61,995 bases of DNA from Actinomycetes bacterium (GTDB lineage: Bacteria > Actinomycetota > Acidimicrobiia > Acidimicrobiales > RAAP-2). Of this stretch, positions 42,453-51,173 are shown piece by piece. A model generated the notes under the pieces. That model had not been told where the DNA came from and made no database searches. It was given only the letters and a program-made list of their open reading frames with translations. The position numbers were made by a program, and so were the translations under genes. Where the stretch lies: the NCBI GenBank assembly GCA_021827705.1, contig JAKAUQ010000017.1:1-61995 (forward strand), given 5' to 3'. The first letter of the stretch is position 1. Each line of letters starts with the position of its first letter.

Positions 42453-42746
42453 TCAGCGCGCGAGGGGGGCCAGGAAGTGGGTGACTTCCGGGGGCGTCGC
42501 GTAGAAGGGGTGCGTCGCTGCCCGCCAGCGCTCGTAGAGCTCGGACGCGCGGAAGGCCTGGTGGGCCTGGACCGAGTCCCACTGCACGATGAGCAGATAG
42601 ATCGACGGGTCCTCGTGCTGCACGCGCACCTCGGCACCGTGACAGCCTGGAGCGGACTCGATGATGGGGAAGGCGGCGCGCACCGCTGCCGCGAACTCGT
42701 CGCCCCGGTCCGCCAGGACCCGCAGCAGCGCATGCTCAATGATCAT
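42453..42746 (-). CDS. ABM-domain (dimeric ferredoxin-like) monooxygenase-type protein
   Basis: A 97-residue protein with the antibiotic-biosynthesis-monooxygenase fold: 'MIIEHALLRVLADRGDEF' first strand and helix, 'GCHGAEVRVQHEDPSIYLLI', 'WDSVQAHQAFRASELYERWR' and 'HFLAPL' are the usual strand-helix order. Such proteins are cofactor-free oxygenases, heme-degrading enzymes or unknown binders; no heme-ligand signature stands out. Its ATG overlaps the stop of the M20 gene (ATGA), making it the last gene of the carboxylase-M20-ABM operon. The link with a carboxylase subunit is unexplained. Confidence 0.75.
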   Translation of the reverse strand: MIIEHALLRVLADRGDEFAAAVRAAFPIIESAPGCHGAEVRVQHEDPSIYLLIVQWDSVQAHQAFRASELYERWRAATHPFYATPPEVTHFLAPLAR

Positions 42747-43900
42747 CGGGCCTCCTCCAGTCTCTGGCGCAGCGGAGCGTCGGCGGCCACCGCAATCGCC
42801 GTCGCCGCCAGGGCGATCGCCCCGTCGAGGACCGCCCGCTCGGCGTCGGGGCCGAGGCACGCCGCCGTGAAGGCGGGCTGATGGTTGACCGCCCCGTGCG
42901 TCTCCAGGCCGATGAGCGGGTGGATGGTGGGCACCGCGAGGGAGACGTTGGCCATGTCGGTGGACAGGGTGGGTCGCGGGGCACCGGAATCGTCGAGGGC
43001 GAAGCTGCGTCCCTGGGATTCGGCGGCGCGACGGTAGTGGGCCAGGATCTCGGGGTCGCTGGCCATGTGGGAGAAGCGGTGGCCCAGGGTGCGCACGTCG
43101 AGCGTCGCCCCCGTGGCCAGAGCTCCGGCCCGCAGGCAGGCGTCGACCCGGCCGCGCAGCGCATCGAGTCCCTCGGCACTGACCGAGCGGCACATGAACT
43201 GGGCGACGGCGCGCGCCGGGATGATGTTGGCCGCGTCGCCGCCCGCGAGGACGTAGCCGTGCACCTGGTCTCCGGGCGGCAGTTGCTGGCGCAGGAGGCC
43301 GAGCGCCACTTGCGCAATGGTCAGCGCGTCGAGGGCGTTGATGCCCTCCCAGGGCGCAGCGGACGCGTGGGCCTCGCGCCCCCCGTACGTCACCTCGAGG
43401 TGGTCGACGGCCAGGCACGCCGCGTCGAGCCGGTCCTCGGGCCAGGGGTGCACCATCATCGCCAGGTGCACGCCATCAAAGTAGCCCGCGGCGAGAAGGT
43501 CGATCTTGCCGCCGCCGCCCTCCTCCGATGGCGTTCCCAGCAGGTCGATTGTCAGGTCTAGGTCGTCGGCGACGCGGGCCAAGCCAATGGCCGCCCCGAG
43601 CGAGGCGGCCGCGATGATGTTGTGGCCGCAGGCGTGGCCGACCCCGGGCAGGGCGTCGTACTCCGCGCACAGCGCCACGTGGAGGCGGCCCGTGCCCGCA
43701 CGCGCCCGAAAGGCCGTGGGCAGTCCCGCCGCCCCGCGCTCGACCGCGAAGCCGAAGCGCTCGGCCAGGGACGCCACGGCCTCGGCGCTTTCGTACTCCT
43801 GGTAGCCCAGCTCGGGGTGCGCGTGGACGAAGCGACTCAGATCGAGCAACGGGGCCCGGGCGTCGCGGATCGCGGCGGCGGCGTCCTCGCGGGCGCTCAT
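42743..43900 (-). CDS. M20-family amidohydrolase / peptidase
   Basis: A 385-residue zinc amidohydrolase of the M20D type. 'FVHAHPELGYQEYES' (24-38), 'LCAEYDALPGVGHACGHNI' (76-94, metal ligands D and H), 'PSEEGGGGKIDLL' (catalytic Glu) and 'MMVHPWP' are the family blocks; 'GGREAHASAAPWEG' begins the lid domain. The 'EYDALPGVGHACGHN' form is that of ACY1L2/p-aminobenzoyl-glutamate hydrolase-like members, which cut amide bonds of N-acylated amino acids or peptides. Start and stop overlap its neighbours by 4 bp (ATGA), so it is tightly coupled with the biotin carboxylase gene. Confidence 0.88.
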   Translation of the reverse strand: MSAREDAAAAIRDARAPLLDLSRFVHAHPELGYQEYESAEAVASLAERFGFAVERGAAGLPTAFRARAGTGRLHVALCAEYDALPGVGHACGHNIIAAASLGAAIGLARVADDLDLTIDLLGTPSEEGGGGKIDLLAAGYFDGVHLAMMVHPWPEDRLDAACLAVDHLEVTYGGREAHASAAPWEGINALDALTIAQVALGLLRQQLPPGDQVHGYVLAGGDAANIIPARAVAQFMCRSVSAEGLDALRGRVDACLRAGALATGATLDVRTLGHRFSHMASDPEILAHYRRAAESQGRSFALDDSGAPRPTLSTDMANVSLAVPTIHPLIGLETHGAVNHQPAFTAACLGPDAERAVLDGAIALAATAIAVAADAPLRQRLEEAR

Positions 43901-45642
43901 TCCACCTGCGCGACCACGTCGCCGGCGCTCACCGCGTCCCCGGGCTGGACCGAGATCGACGTGACGATGCCGTCACGCTCGGAGATGACCGCGTTCTCCA
44001 TCTTCATGGCCTCGAGGACCACGACCACGTCGCCGGCGCGGACCTCCTGATCGACCTGGACGGCCACCTTGACGATCGTGCCCTGCATCGGCACCCGGAC
44101 CGTCCCCGACCCGCTGCCCACGACGTTGGACGGGTGCCCGCGCCGCGGGCGGGCGGGGGTGGTGGCGGCTGGTGCGCTGGCCATCGTGCCGTCCAGCCAC
44201 AGCGCCACGCTCACGCGGCGCCCGTCGACCTCGGCGACCAGGTCGTGGCGGACCCGGGGATCGTCAGGCGCCGGATCGCTCGTCGCCGACGCGATGCCCG
44301 AGAAGTCCAGGCTCTCCTCGACCCACTTGGTCGAGTGCGTCCCGGCCACGAAGGCCGGGTCGGACAAGATGACCACGTCGGCGGGCAGGGTCGTCGCCAC
44401 TCCCCGGATGTCGGTCTCCTCGATCGCTCGCAAGAGCCGCAAACGGGCGCGCTCCCGGTCCGGTGCCCAGACCACCAACTTGGCGATCAGGTTGTCGTAG
44501 TACGGAGAGACCTCGTCGCCCGAGCCGTAGCCGGCGTCCAGGCGGACCCCGGGTCCGGCGGGCGCGGTGAACGTCGTGATCGTCCCGGGCGAGGGGATGA
44601 ACCGCCCGCCCGCGGGGTCCTCGGCGTTGATCCGCACCTCGATGGCGTGGCCCGAGCGGTGAATGCTGTCTTGGGTGAAGGGCAGGGACTCGCCACTGGC
44701 GATGCGCAGCTGCCACTCGACGAGGTCGAGGCCGGTCACCAGCTCGGTCACCGGGTGCTCGACCTGGAGACGGGTGTTCATCTCCAAGAAGTAGAACTCA
44801 CCGTCTTGGTACAAGAACTCGACGGTGCCCGCATTGACGTAGCCGCAGGCCTCCGAAACGCGTACTGCCGCCTCGCCCATGGCCTGGCGCACGTCGTCGG
44901 GGAAGTTGGCGGCCGGGGACTCCTCGATGAGCTTCTGGTGGCGCCTCTGTGAGGAGCAGTCGCGCTCCCCGAGCCAGAGCGTGTGGCCGTGGCCGTCGGC
45001 AAGCACCTGCATCTCGATGTGCCGAGGCCAGGTCAGGTAGCGCTCGACGTAGCACTCGGGACGCCCGAAGTAGCTCTGGGCCTCGCGCTGCGCGCTCTCC
45101 AGCGCCTCGGCCGCCTGGTCCCGCCCCGCGACGACGCGCATGCCGCGCCCGCCGCCGCCGTAGGCCGCCTTGATCGCCACCGGCCACCCGTGCGTCTCGC
45201 CGAACTCCACGACCTCGTCGGGTGACGCCAGCACCTGACTGCGGCCCGGCACGCCGGCCACGCCGGCACGCTCGGCCGCCACGCGCGACGAGATCTTGTC
45301 GCCCATGATCTCGATCGCCTCGGGGGGTGGCCCGATGAAGGTCACGCCCCGCTGCGTGATGGCACGGGCGAAGTCGGTGTTCTCCGAGAAGAACCCGTAG
45401 CCCGGGTGCACACCATCGGCGCCGCTGCGCTCGATGATTGCGAGGATGGCTTCGGTGTTGAGGTAGCTCTCGGCGGCCGTAGCGCCCCCCAGTGCGTACG
45501 CCTCGTCGGCCCAGCGCACGTGCATCGCGTCGCGGTCCAGGTCGGAGTACACGGCCACGGTGGCGATCCCCAACTCGCGACAGGTCCGGGCCACGCGGAC
45601 GGCGATCTCGCCCCGGTTGGCGATGACGACCTTGTTCAGCAC
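43897..45642 (-). CDS. Biotin carboxylase-BCCP fusion (acyl-CoA carboxylase alpha subunit)
   Basis: A 581-residue protein. The biotin carboxylase part (1-450) has 'KVVIANRGEIAVRVARTC', 'GVHPGYGFFSENTDFA', the ATP loop 'AAYGGGGRGMRVV', 'EMNTRLQVEHPVTELVTG' and catalytic Arg/Glu residues of the ATP-grasp fold. A C-terminal biotinyl domain (about 505-581) has 'VLEAMKMENAV' with the biotin lysine. It carboxylates biotin for a beta subunit that transfers CO2 to acetyl-, propionyl- or another acyl-CoA; no beta subunit is in the window. GTG 45642 has GGAGG 5 nt upstream; the frame open to 45714 overlaps birA's promoter. birA is divergent at 62 bp. Confidence 0.94.
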   Translation of the reverse strand: MLNKVVIANRGEIAVRVARTCRELGIATVAVYSDLDRDAMHVRWADEAYALGGATAAESYLNTEAILAIIERSGADGVHPGYGFFSENTDFARAITQRGVTFIGPPPEAIEIMGDKISSRVAAERAGVAGVPGRSQVLASPDEVVEFGETHGWPVAIKAAYGGGGRGMRVVAGRDQAAEALESAQREAQSYFGRPECYVERYLTWPRHIEMQVLADGHGHTLWLGERDCSSQRRHQKLIEESPAANFPDDVRQAMGEAAVRVSEACGYVNAGTVEFLYQDGEFYFLEMNTRLQVEHPVTELVTGLDLVEWQLRIASGESLPFTQDSIHRSGHAIEVRINAEDPAGGRFIPSPGTITTFTAPAGPGVRLDAGYGSGDEVSPYYDNLIAKLVVWAPDRERARLRLLRAIEETDIRGVATTLPADVVILSDPAFVAGTHSTKWVEESLDFSGIASATSDPAPDDPRVRHDLVAEVDGRRVSVALWLDGTMASAPAATTPARPRRGHPSNVVGSGSGTVRVPMQGTIVKVAVQVDQEVRAGDVVVVLEAMKMENAVISERDGIVTSISVQPGDAVSAGDVVAQVE

Positions 45643-45692
45643 TCGACCCTCCGTCCCAGCATCGTTTAGTTCTACCACTGGCCCTCGGATCG

Positions 45693-45698
45693 TAGAGT
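45693..45698 (+). promoter_or_regulatory. -10 element TAGAGT, leaderless start of birA
   Basis: TAGAGT, then CGGACC, then ATG 45705. Confidence 0.55.
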
Positions 45699-45704
45699 CG
45701 GACC

Positions 45705-46442
45705 ATGGCATCAATCACCTGGCGCCTGGAGATCGTCGAGTCCCTGGGATCGACCAACGCGTGGCTCGCCGCGGAGGCCCGCCAGGGCGCCCCGGAGGGG
45801 CGCGCCGTCCTGACCTACCACCAAACCGAGGGCCGGGGTCGCCTGGGACGCTCCTGGGAGGAGCAACCCGGCAGTGCCCTCCTGGTCTCCCTGCTGCTGC
45901 GCCCGGCCAGCCTGGCGGGCGTGGCGTGGTCCACGGCCATCGTGTCCCTGGCCGCGCGCGACGCCCTGGCACGACTGGCTGGGGTGCGCCCGTCCCTCAA
46001 GTGGCCCAATGACCTCCTGGTGGGAGACGAGAAGGTGGGCGGCGTGCTGGCACAGCTCGCCGAGACCGACCCGGTCGGCGTCGTGGTCGGCCTGGGGGTG
46101 AACCTGACGGCCCATCCGGCGGGGGTGGGTGCGACGGACGTGCGCCACTGCGCGGGTGTGACCCTGGAGCCGGTCGCGGTGTGCGACCTCCTCTTCGAGG
46201 GTGTCGAGCAGCGTCGGGCGGCTCTGGATGACGAGGAGGGCCGTGACCTCCTGCGCAGCCAGTACGAGCGCGCCCTGGCCACGATCGGGCGCGACGTCCG
46301 CGTGGTCCTGGGTGACCAGGACCTCGTCGGTCGCGCGGTCGGCGTCGACGAGGAGGGGCGCCTGCGCGTCGACACCGGCCACGGGGTCCGGGTGCTGGCC
46401 GCCGGTGACGTGACCCACGTGCGGTGGGCGGACGTCTCGTGA
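45705..46442 (+). CDS. birA: Biotin-protein ligase
   Basis: A 245-residue ligase of the monofunctional type; it lacks the N-terminal helix-turn-helix of E. coli BirA and so should not be a repressor. 'ESLGSTNAWLA' opens the domain, 'TEGRGRLGRSWEE' is the G-R-G-R-x2-R-x-W biotin-AMP loop, 'LKWPNDLLVGDEKVGGVL' contains the catalytic Lys and biotin contacts, and 'VGLGVNLTAHP' follows. A small SH3-like C-terminal domain ends the protein. It biotinylates the BCCP domain encoded by the divergent neighbour. Its TGA overlaps the rmlD start. Confidence 0.95.
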   Translation: MASITWRLEIVESLGSTNAWLAAEARQGAPEGRAVLTYHQTEGRGRLGRSWEEQPGSALLVSLLLRPASLAGVAWSTAIVSLAARDALARLAGVRPSLKWPNDLLVGDEKVGGVLAQLAETDPVGVVVGLGVNLTAHPAGVGATDVRHCAGVTLEPVAVCDLLFEGVEQRRAALDDEEGRDLLRSQYERALATIGRDVRVVLGDQDLVGRAVGVDEEGRLRVDTGHGVRVLAAGDVTHVRWADVS

Positions 46443-47356
46443 GGCCCACGCGCGTCGTGGTGACCGGGGCGGGCGGCCAAGTGGGGCGTGATCTGGTGGA
46501 CCTGCTCGCCGGCGCCCCGGTCCCCGGCGAGGACGTGCACTTCCAACCGGACGCTCGGCCGGTGGGGCGCGACGAGTTCACCGTGGTGGCCCTCACCCAC
46601 CAGGACCTCGACGTCCGCGACCGCGACCAGGTCGTCGCGGCGATCGCGTCCAGCACTCCCGACGTCGTCGTCCACCTCGGTGCGTATACGGCAGTGGACC
46701 GGGCCGAGCGCGACGTAGCCACCTGCCTGGCCGTTAACGCGGACGGCACCGGATATCTCAGCGACGCCTGCGCCGCCACCGGTGCCCATCTGATTGCCGT
46801 CTCCACCGACTACGTGTTCGATGGCCAGTCGTCGCGGGCCTACGTGGAGACCGATGCCCCCCATCCCCGGAGTGTCTACGGCATCTCCAAGTGGCTGGGC
46901 GAGCGGCGCTGCCGCCCCAGTGACACCGTGGTGCGCACGTCGTGGGTGATGGGGGTGCGTGGACACAGCGTGGTCCACGTCATCGCCCAGCGGGCCCGCG
47001 CCGGCCAGCCAGTGCGCTTCGTTGACGACCAGTGCGGGACTGTCACGGTGGCCGCGGATCTCGCGCGCGCTCTGGTGACGCTGGTCCGGGAGCGGCCCGG
47101 CGGGCTCTGGCACGTCGCCAACGCCGGGTCGCTGACGTGGTTCGAGTTGGCGCGCTTCGTGGGAGGGTGGTTCGGGCGCGACGACGGCTTCGCTACCGCC
47201 ATCACGACCGGAGAGCTCGAGCCGCCCCCGCTGGCGCCGCGCCCGACGCGAAGCGATCTCGACACCGGCAAGTGGCGGGCTCGCTGGGCCGGCCTGCCGC
47301 CGTGGACCGAGGGCGTGGGCCGGCTCCTCAGCGCCTGGGCGGCGGTCACGCCGTGA
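46439..47356 (+). CDS. rmlD: dTDP-4-dehydrorhamnose reductase
   Basis: A 305-residue short-chain dehydrogenase. 'VVVTGAGGQVGRDLVD' binds NAD(P), 'VVVHLGAYTAVDRAERD' (about 76-92) is the RmlD-specific block, 'STDYVFDG' carries the catalytic Thr/Asp and 'YGISKWLGE' the Tyr-x3-Lys. The enzyme gives dTDP-L-rhamnose, used for wall glycopolymers or glycolipids. The N-terminal 20-residue insertion after strand beta1 ('GAPVPGEDVHFQPDARPVG') is longer than usual. The GTG overlaps the birA stop; a glycosyltransferase gene overlaps its own stop, so rmlD and that enzyme are likely to act on the same glycan. Confidence 0.9.
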   Translation: MRPTRVVVTGAGGQVGRDLVDLLAGAPVPGEDVHFQPDARPVGRDEFTVVALTHQDLDVRDRDQVVAAIASSTPDVVVHLGAYTAVDRAERDVATCLAVNADGTGYLSDACAATGAHLIAVSTDYVFDGQSSRAYVETDAPHPRSVYGISKWLGERRCRPSDTVVRTSWVMGVRGHSVVHVIAQRARAGQPVRFVDDQCGTVTVAADLARALVTLVRERPGGLWHVANAGSLTWFELARFVGGWFGRDDGFATAITTGELEPPPLAPRPTRSDLDTGKWRARWAGLPPWTEGVGRLLSAWAAVTP

Positions 47357-48195
47357 ACCCCGTCACCGCGGTCATCGTCGACTACCGGTCCGGCGACGCC
47401 CTCCGGTCCTGCCTGGCGTCGCTGCGGGCCGAGGGCCTCGAGCGTGTCGTCGTCGTCGACAATGCCGCCGCGGGGACGTCGCGGCCCTACGTCGACGCCG
47501 CGACGACGGTCGTCGAGCCAGGATTCAACCTGGGCTACGGTGCGGGCGCCAACCGCGGCGTGGCCGCCCTCGGCCAGGGCGACGCTCCCGTCTTGATCCT
47601 CAATCCCGACGTCGAGATTCACTCCGGTACCCTGGCCGCGCTGCGGAGGCACCTGGACGCCGACGAACGCGTCGGGATCGTCGGCCCCACGATCCAGCGA
47701 CCCGATGGCAGCACCTACCCCGCGCACCGGGTGTTTCCCAGCCCCCTGCTGGCCGCGGCGCACGCGGCACTCGGGTCGTGGTGGCCCACCAACCCCTTCA
47801 CGCGCCGCTACCGCTCGCCGCGCGACGACGGAAGCGTCGACTGGGTGTCGGGGGCCTGCCTGCTGGTTCGTCGCGCCGCCTTCGAGGCCGTAGGCGGCTT
47901 CGACGAGCGATTCTTCATGTTCGCCGAAGACATGGACCTGTGCTGGCGCGTGCGACAGGCCGGCTGGGCGGTGGTGGCCGCGCCCGACGCGGTGGTGACC
48001 CACGTGGAGGGGGTGTCGCGCCGCCACGCGGCTACTGCCATGGTCGTCGCCCACCACGCCAGCGCCCTGCGCTTCGAAGCGCACGCGGCGCGGGGTTGGC
48101 GCCGTGCGGCGGTTCCCCTGGCTGCGGCTGTTCTCGGGCTGCGTCTGGTGGCCGTCTTGGTCGTGGACCGGCTGCAACTGCGCCATCGGGCCTAG
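47353..48195 (+). CDS. Family 2 glycosyltransferase (rhamnosyltransferase-like)
   Basis: A 280-residue GT2 enzyme. 'AVIVDYRSGDALRSCLASL' (strand 1), 'NLGYGAGANRGVAAL' (about 58-72), 'LILNPDVEIH' (metal-binding N-P-D) and 'GFDERFFMFAEDMDLCWRV' (about 185-203, catalytic E-D) are typical of the WbbL/RfbN group that transfers rhamnose or galactose to lipid-linked glycans. A C-terminal amphipathic/hydrophobic stretch 'AAVPLAAAVLGLRLVAVLVV' may touch the membrane. It follows rmlD with a GTGA overlap, which supports dTDP-rhamnose as donor. It is the last gene before the secA leader. Confidence 0.85.
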   Translation: MNPVTAVIVDYRSGDALRSCLASLRAEGLERVVVVDNAAAGTSRPYVDAATTVVEPGFNLGYGAGANRGVAALGQGDAPVLILNPDVEIHSGTLAALRRHLDADERVGIVGPTIQRPDGSTYPAHRVFPSPLLAAAHAALGSWWPTNPFTRRYRSPRDDGSVDWVSGACLLVRRAAFEAVGGFDERFFMFAEDMDLCWRVRQAGWAVVAAPDAVVTHVEGVSRRHAATAMVVAHHASALRFEAHAARGWRRAAVPLAAAVLGLRLVAVLVVDRLQLRHRA

Positions 48196-48494
48196 ACTGC
48201 AGCGGGGCTGCGGACGGTTCTGTGGTTGCAAGTCGAGGCCAGCCGCGGGCGAAACGACCCACGTAAGGCGTCTCTGGGACGCTGAGCATGGCGCGGTTTA
48301 GAAGTAAGTCCTGCCCCACCGGCGTCACGAGGACACCGGTGGGAGCCGGCCGAGTGCGGGCTGGGATCGCCGGAGAGCTGAGGCTGCCGGCGGGGCCCGC
48401 GGACGTCGCTGCAGGCAGGTGTGGGGTCAAAGACCAGGTCAGACGGCCGCAGCCCCTCGAGACCGTCCGCTCGACCGGTAGGGTGATGCACGAC
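48193..48494 (+). promoter_or_regulatory. secA upstream region: two -10 candidates and structured leader
   Basis: TAGACT (48193-48198) could start a leader of about 290 nt; TAGGGT (48479-48484) lies 10 nt before the secA ATG and would give a short one. Three hairpins occur between: GCAGC-GGG-GCTGC (48199-48211), GCGTC-TCTGG-GACGC (48268-48282) and CCCACCGG/CCGGTGGG (48315-48322 with 48336-48343). A frame open from 48288 into secA shows no family resemblance before residue 67. No known riboswitch or SRP RNA motif was recognised. Confidence 0.4.
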
Positions 48495-51173
48495 ATGAGT
48501 GTGTTTGGCAAGATTCTCCGAGCGGGCGAGGGCAAGCGTGTGCGCCAGCTGGCCGAGCTCGTGGCCCCCATCAACGAGTTGGCCGACTCCGTCGCGGTCC
48601 TGACCGACGATCAGTTGCGCGCCAAGACCGAGGAGTTCCGCGCGCGCCTGGCGAGCGGGGAGACTCTCGACGACCTGCTCATGGAGGCCTTCGCCGTCGT
48701 GCGCGAGGCGGCCAGCCGCGTTCTGGGGCAGCGCCACTACGACGTGCAGCTCATGGGTGGCATGGCGCTGCACTTTGGCTGGATCGCCGAGATGAAGACG
48801 GGCGAGGGCAAGACTCTGGTGTCGACCCTGCCCGTTTACCTGAACGCCCTGACCGGCCAGGGCGTTCACGTGGTCACCGTCAACGACTACCTGGCCACCC
48901 GCGACGCCGCCTGGATGGGTCAGCTCCATCGCTTCTTGGGCCTGACCGTGGGGCGGGTGGGACCGGACCTGCCGGACTTCGACGACAAGCGCGAGGCCTA
49001 CAACTGCGACATCACCTACGGGACCAACACCGAGTTCGGCTTCGACTACCTGCGTGACAACATGGCGCGCCGACGCGAGCACATGGTCCAGCGGGGCCAC
49101 CACTACGCCATCGTCGACGAGGTCGACTCCATCCTGATCGACGAGGCCCGGACGCCCCTCATCATCTCGGGACCCGCCTCGGACGTGACCAAGCTCTACT
49201 ACCAGTTCGCCTCCATCGCGCGGTCGCTGGTGCGCGATGACGACTACGAGGTCGACGAGGAGAAGAAGACCGTCGTGCCTACCGAGGCGGGCATCGAGAA
49301 GGTCGAGCGCCAGCTGGGCATCGGCAACCTCTATGACGCGGTGGCCACCAACTACGTTCACCAACTTGGCCAGGCCCTGCGCGCCAAGGAGCTGTTCCAC
49401 CGCGACAAGGACTACATCGTCGACAGCGGCGAGGTGAAGATCGTCGACGAGTTCACCGGCCGCACGCTCGAGGGGCGCCGCTGGTCTGACGGCCTCCACC
49501 AGGCCGTCGAGGCCAAGGAGCGGGTCCGCATCCAAGAGGAGAACCACACGTGGGCGACCGTCACGCTGCAGAACTACTTCCGCCTCTACGAGAAGCTCGC
49601 CGGCATGACGGGGACCGCCGAGACCGAGGCCAGTGAGTTCGCCAGCACCTACCACCTGACCGTCGTCCCGATCCCGACCAACAAGCCCTCCCAGCGCGTC
49701 GACCGGGCGGACCTCATCTTCAAGACCGAGGAGAGCAAGTTCGACGCCATCGTCGAGGACGTCCGCGAGCGACACGACGCGGGCCAGCCGGTCCTGCTGG
49801 GCACGGCCTCGGTCGAGAAGTCCGAGCTGCTCTCGCGCGCGCTGTCCAAGGCCGGGATCTCCCACGAGGTCCTCAACGCCAAGCAGCACTTCCGCGAGGC
49901 CGAGATCGTCGCCCAGGCGGGTCGGCGCGGAGCGGTCACGGTGGCGACCAACATGGCCGGACGCGGCGTGGACATCATCTTGGGCGGAAACCCCGAGGGC
50001 CTGGCGCGCCGCGACGTGGCCGGCCAGGGTCTGGCCCCGGATGCCGAGGGCTACGACGAGGCCTACCAGAAGGCGCTGGCGCGTATCGGGTCGATCTGTG
50101 AGGCCGAGGGCGACGAGGTGCGGGCCTGTGGCGGCCTGTACGTGCTGGGCACCGAGCGCCACGAGTCGCGTCGCATCGACAACCAGCTGCGCGGCCGCTC
50201 GGGGCGCCAGGGCGATCCGGGCGAGAGCCGCTTCTACCTGTCGCTGGAGGATGAGCTGCTGCGCCTGTTCGCGACGGGTGCGGTGTCGTGGGTCATGGAC
50301 CGGGCTCTCCCCGAGGGCGAGGCGATCGAGGCCAAGATGGTCACGCGAGCCATCGAGCGCGCCCAGAACACCGTCGAGGGGCGCAACGCCGAGATCCGCA
50401 AGGACGTGCTCAAGTACGACGAGGTGATGAACGAGCAGCGCAAGGTGATCTACGCGCGCCGCCAGCAGGTCATCGACGGCGAGGACATCCACGACGCAAC
50501 GCTCGAGCTCATCGAGTCCACCCTGAGTGCGGTCGTCGAGGAGCACTTGGAGAGCGACTTTCCCGAGGCCTGGGATCTCGAGCGGCTGGTGACCGAGTTG
50601 GTGACCTTCTACCCCACGACGCTGACGGCCCAGTCGCTGGCCGAGCATCAGGATCGCGACGAAGTGCTCGAGACCGTCATCGAAGAGGCGCTGCGCCTGT
50701 ACGCCGAGAAGTGCGACAACTATCCGGGCGGCCTGGACACGGCCAAGGAGATCGAGCGCGACGTGATGCTCCAGATCCTGGACCAGCGCTGGCGCGACCA
50801 CCTCGCCGAGATGGACTACCTCCGAGACGGCATCCACCTGCGCCAGGTGGCCCAGCAGGACCCCTTGACGGCGTGGCAGAAGGAGGGGTATCTCATGTTC
50901 GAGAGCCTCCTAGCCGCGGTGGACTCGGACTACGTGCGCTACATCACCCACGTCGAGGCGTCGCCCGCCGAGGAGGTGACCGCCGAAGAGCAGGTGGACC
51001 TCGGGCTCGTCGGCGCGGCCACCAACGTGAGCGAGGTGGCCCCGGGTGCCGTCGAGCTCCCCGCGCACGTGGTCAGTGGCTCGCCGCCCGCGGCGGGCGA
51101 GAAGATCGGGCGCAACCAGCCCTGCTGGTGCGGATCGGGGCGCAAGTTCAAGAACTGCCATGGCCGACCCTAA
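48495..51173 (+). CDS. secA: Preprotein translocase ATPase SecA
   Basis: An 892-residue SecA. 'GKILRAGEGKRVRQL' opens it; 'EMKTGEGKTLVSTLPVYLNA' (Walker A and key residues G-E-G-K-T), 'IVDEVDSILIDEARTPLIIS' (Walker B, DEVD), 'NMAGRGVDIILGGNPEG' and 'QLRGRSGRQGDPG' (motor 2) are conserved. The C-terminus '[15 protein letters not shown]' has the zinc motif C-x-C-x8-C-H that binds SecB or ribosomes. It drives Sec-dependent protein export. ATG 48495 is chosen over ATG 48486 and the longer frame by family alignment. prfB starts within its last 14 bases. Confidence 0.96.
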   Translation: MSVFGKILRAGEGKRVRQLAELVAPINELADSVAVLTDDQLRAKTEEFRARLASGETLDDLLMEAFAVVREAASRVLGQRHYDVQLMGGMALHFGWIAEMKTGEGKTLVSTLPVYLNALTGQGVHVVTVNDYLATRDAAWMGQLHRFLGLTVGRVGPDLPDFDDKREAYNCDITYGTNTEFGFDYLRDNMARRREHMVQRGHHYAIVDEVDSILIDEARTPLIISGPASDVTKLYYQFASIARSLVRDDDYEVDEEKKTVVPTEAGIEKVERQLGIGNLYDAVATNYVHQLGQALRAKELFHRDKDYIVDSGEVKIVDEFTGRTLEGRRWSDGLHQAVEAKERVRIQEENHTWATVTLQNYFRLYEKLAGMTGTAETEASEFASTYHLTVVPIPTNKPSQRVDRADLIFKTEESKFDAIVEDVRERHDAGQPVLLGTASVEKSELLSRALSKAGISHEVLNAKQHFREAEIVAQAGRRGAVTVATNMAGRGVDIILGGNPEGLARRDVAGQGLAPDAEGYDEAYQKALARIGSICEAEGDEVRACGGLYVLGTERHESRRIDNQLRGRSGRQGDPGESRFYLSLEDELLRLFATGAVSWVMDRALPEGEAIEAKMVTRAIERAQNTVEGRNAEIRKDVLKYDEVMNEQRKVIYARRQQVIDGEDIHDATLELIESTLSAVVEEHLESDFPEAWDLERLVTELVTFYPTTLTAQSLAEHQDRDEVLETVIEEALRLYAEKCDNYPGGLDTAKEIERDVMLQILDQRWRDHLAEMDYLRDGIHLRQVAQQDPLTAWQKEGYLMFESLLAAVDSDYVRYITHVEASPAEEVTAEEQVDLGLVGAATNVSEVAPGAVELPAHVVSGSPPAAGEKIGRNQPCWCGSGRKFKNCHGRP

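Noticed and set aside
48196-48494. SRP RNA, 6S RNA or tmRNA in the secA upstream gap
   Set aside because: None of the conserved cores (for example the SRP GGAAG/AGCA tetraloop region or a tRNA-like end) was found; only generic hairpins remain.
48192-50837. 881-codon open frame antisense to secA
   Set aside because: A shadow frame caused by high GC at third positions; composition is Val/Leu/Gly/His/Asp-rich without family resemblance, while the sense strand is an unmistakable SecA.
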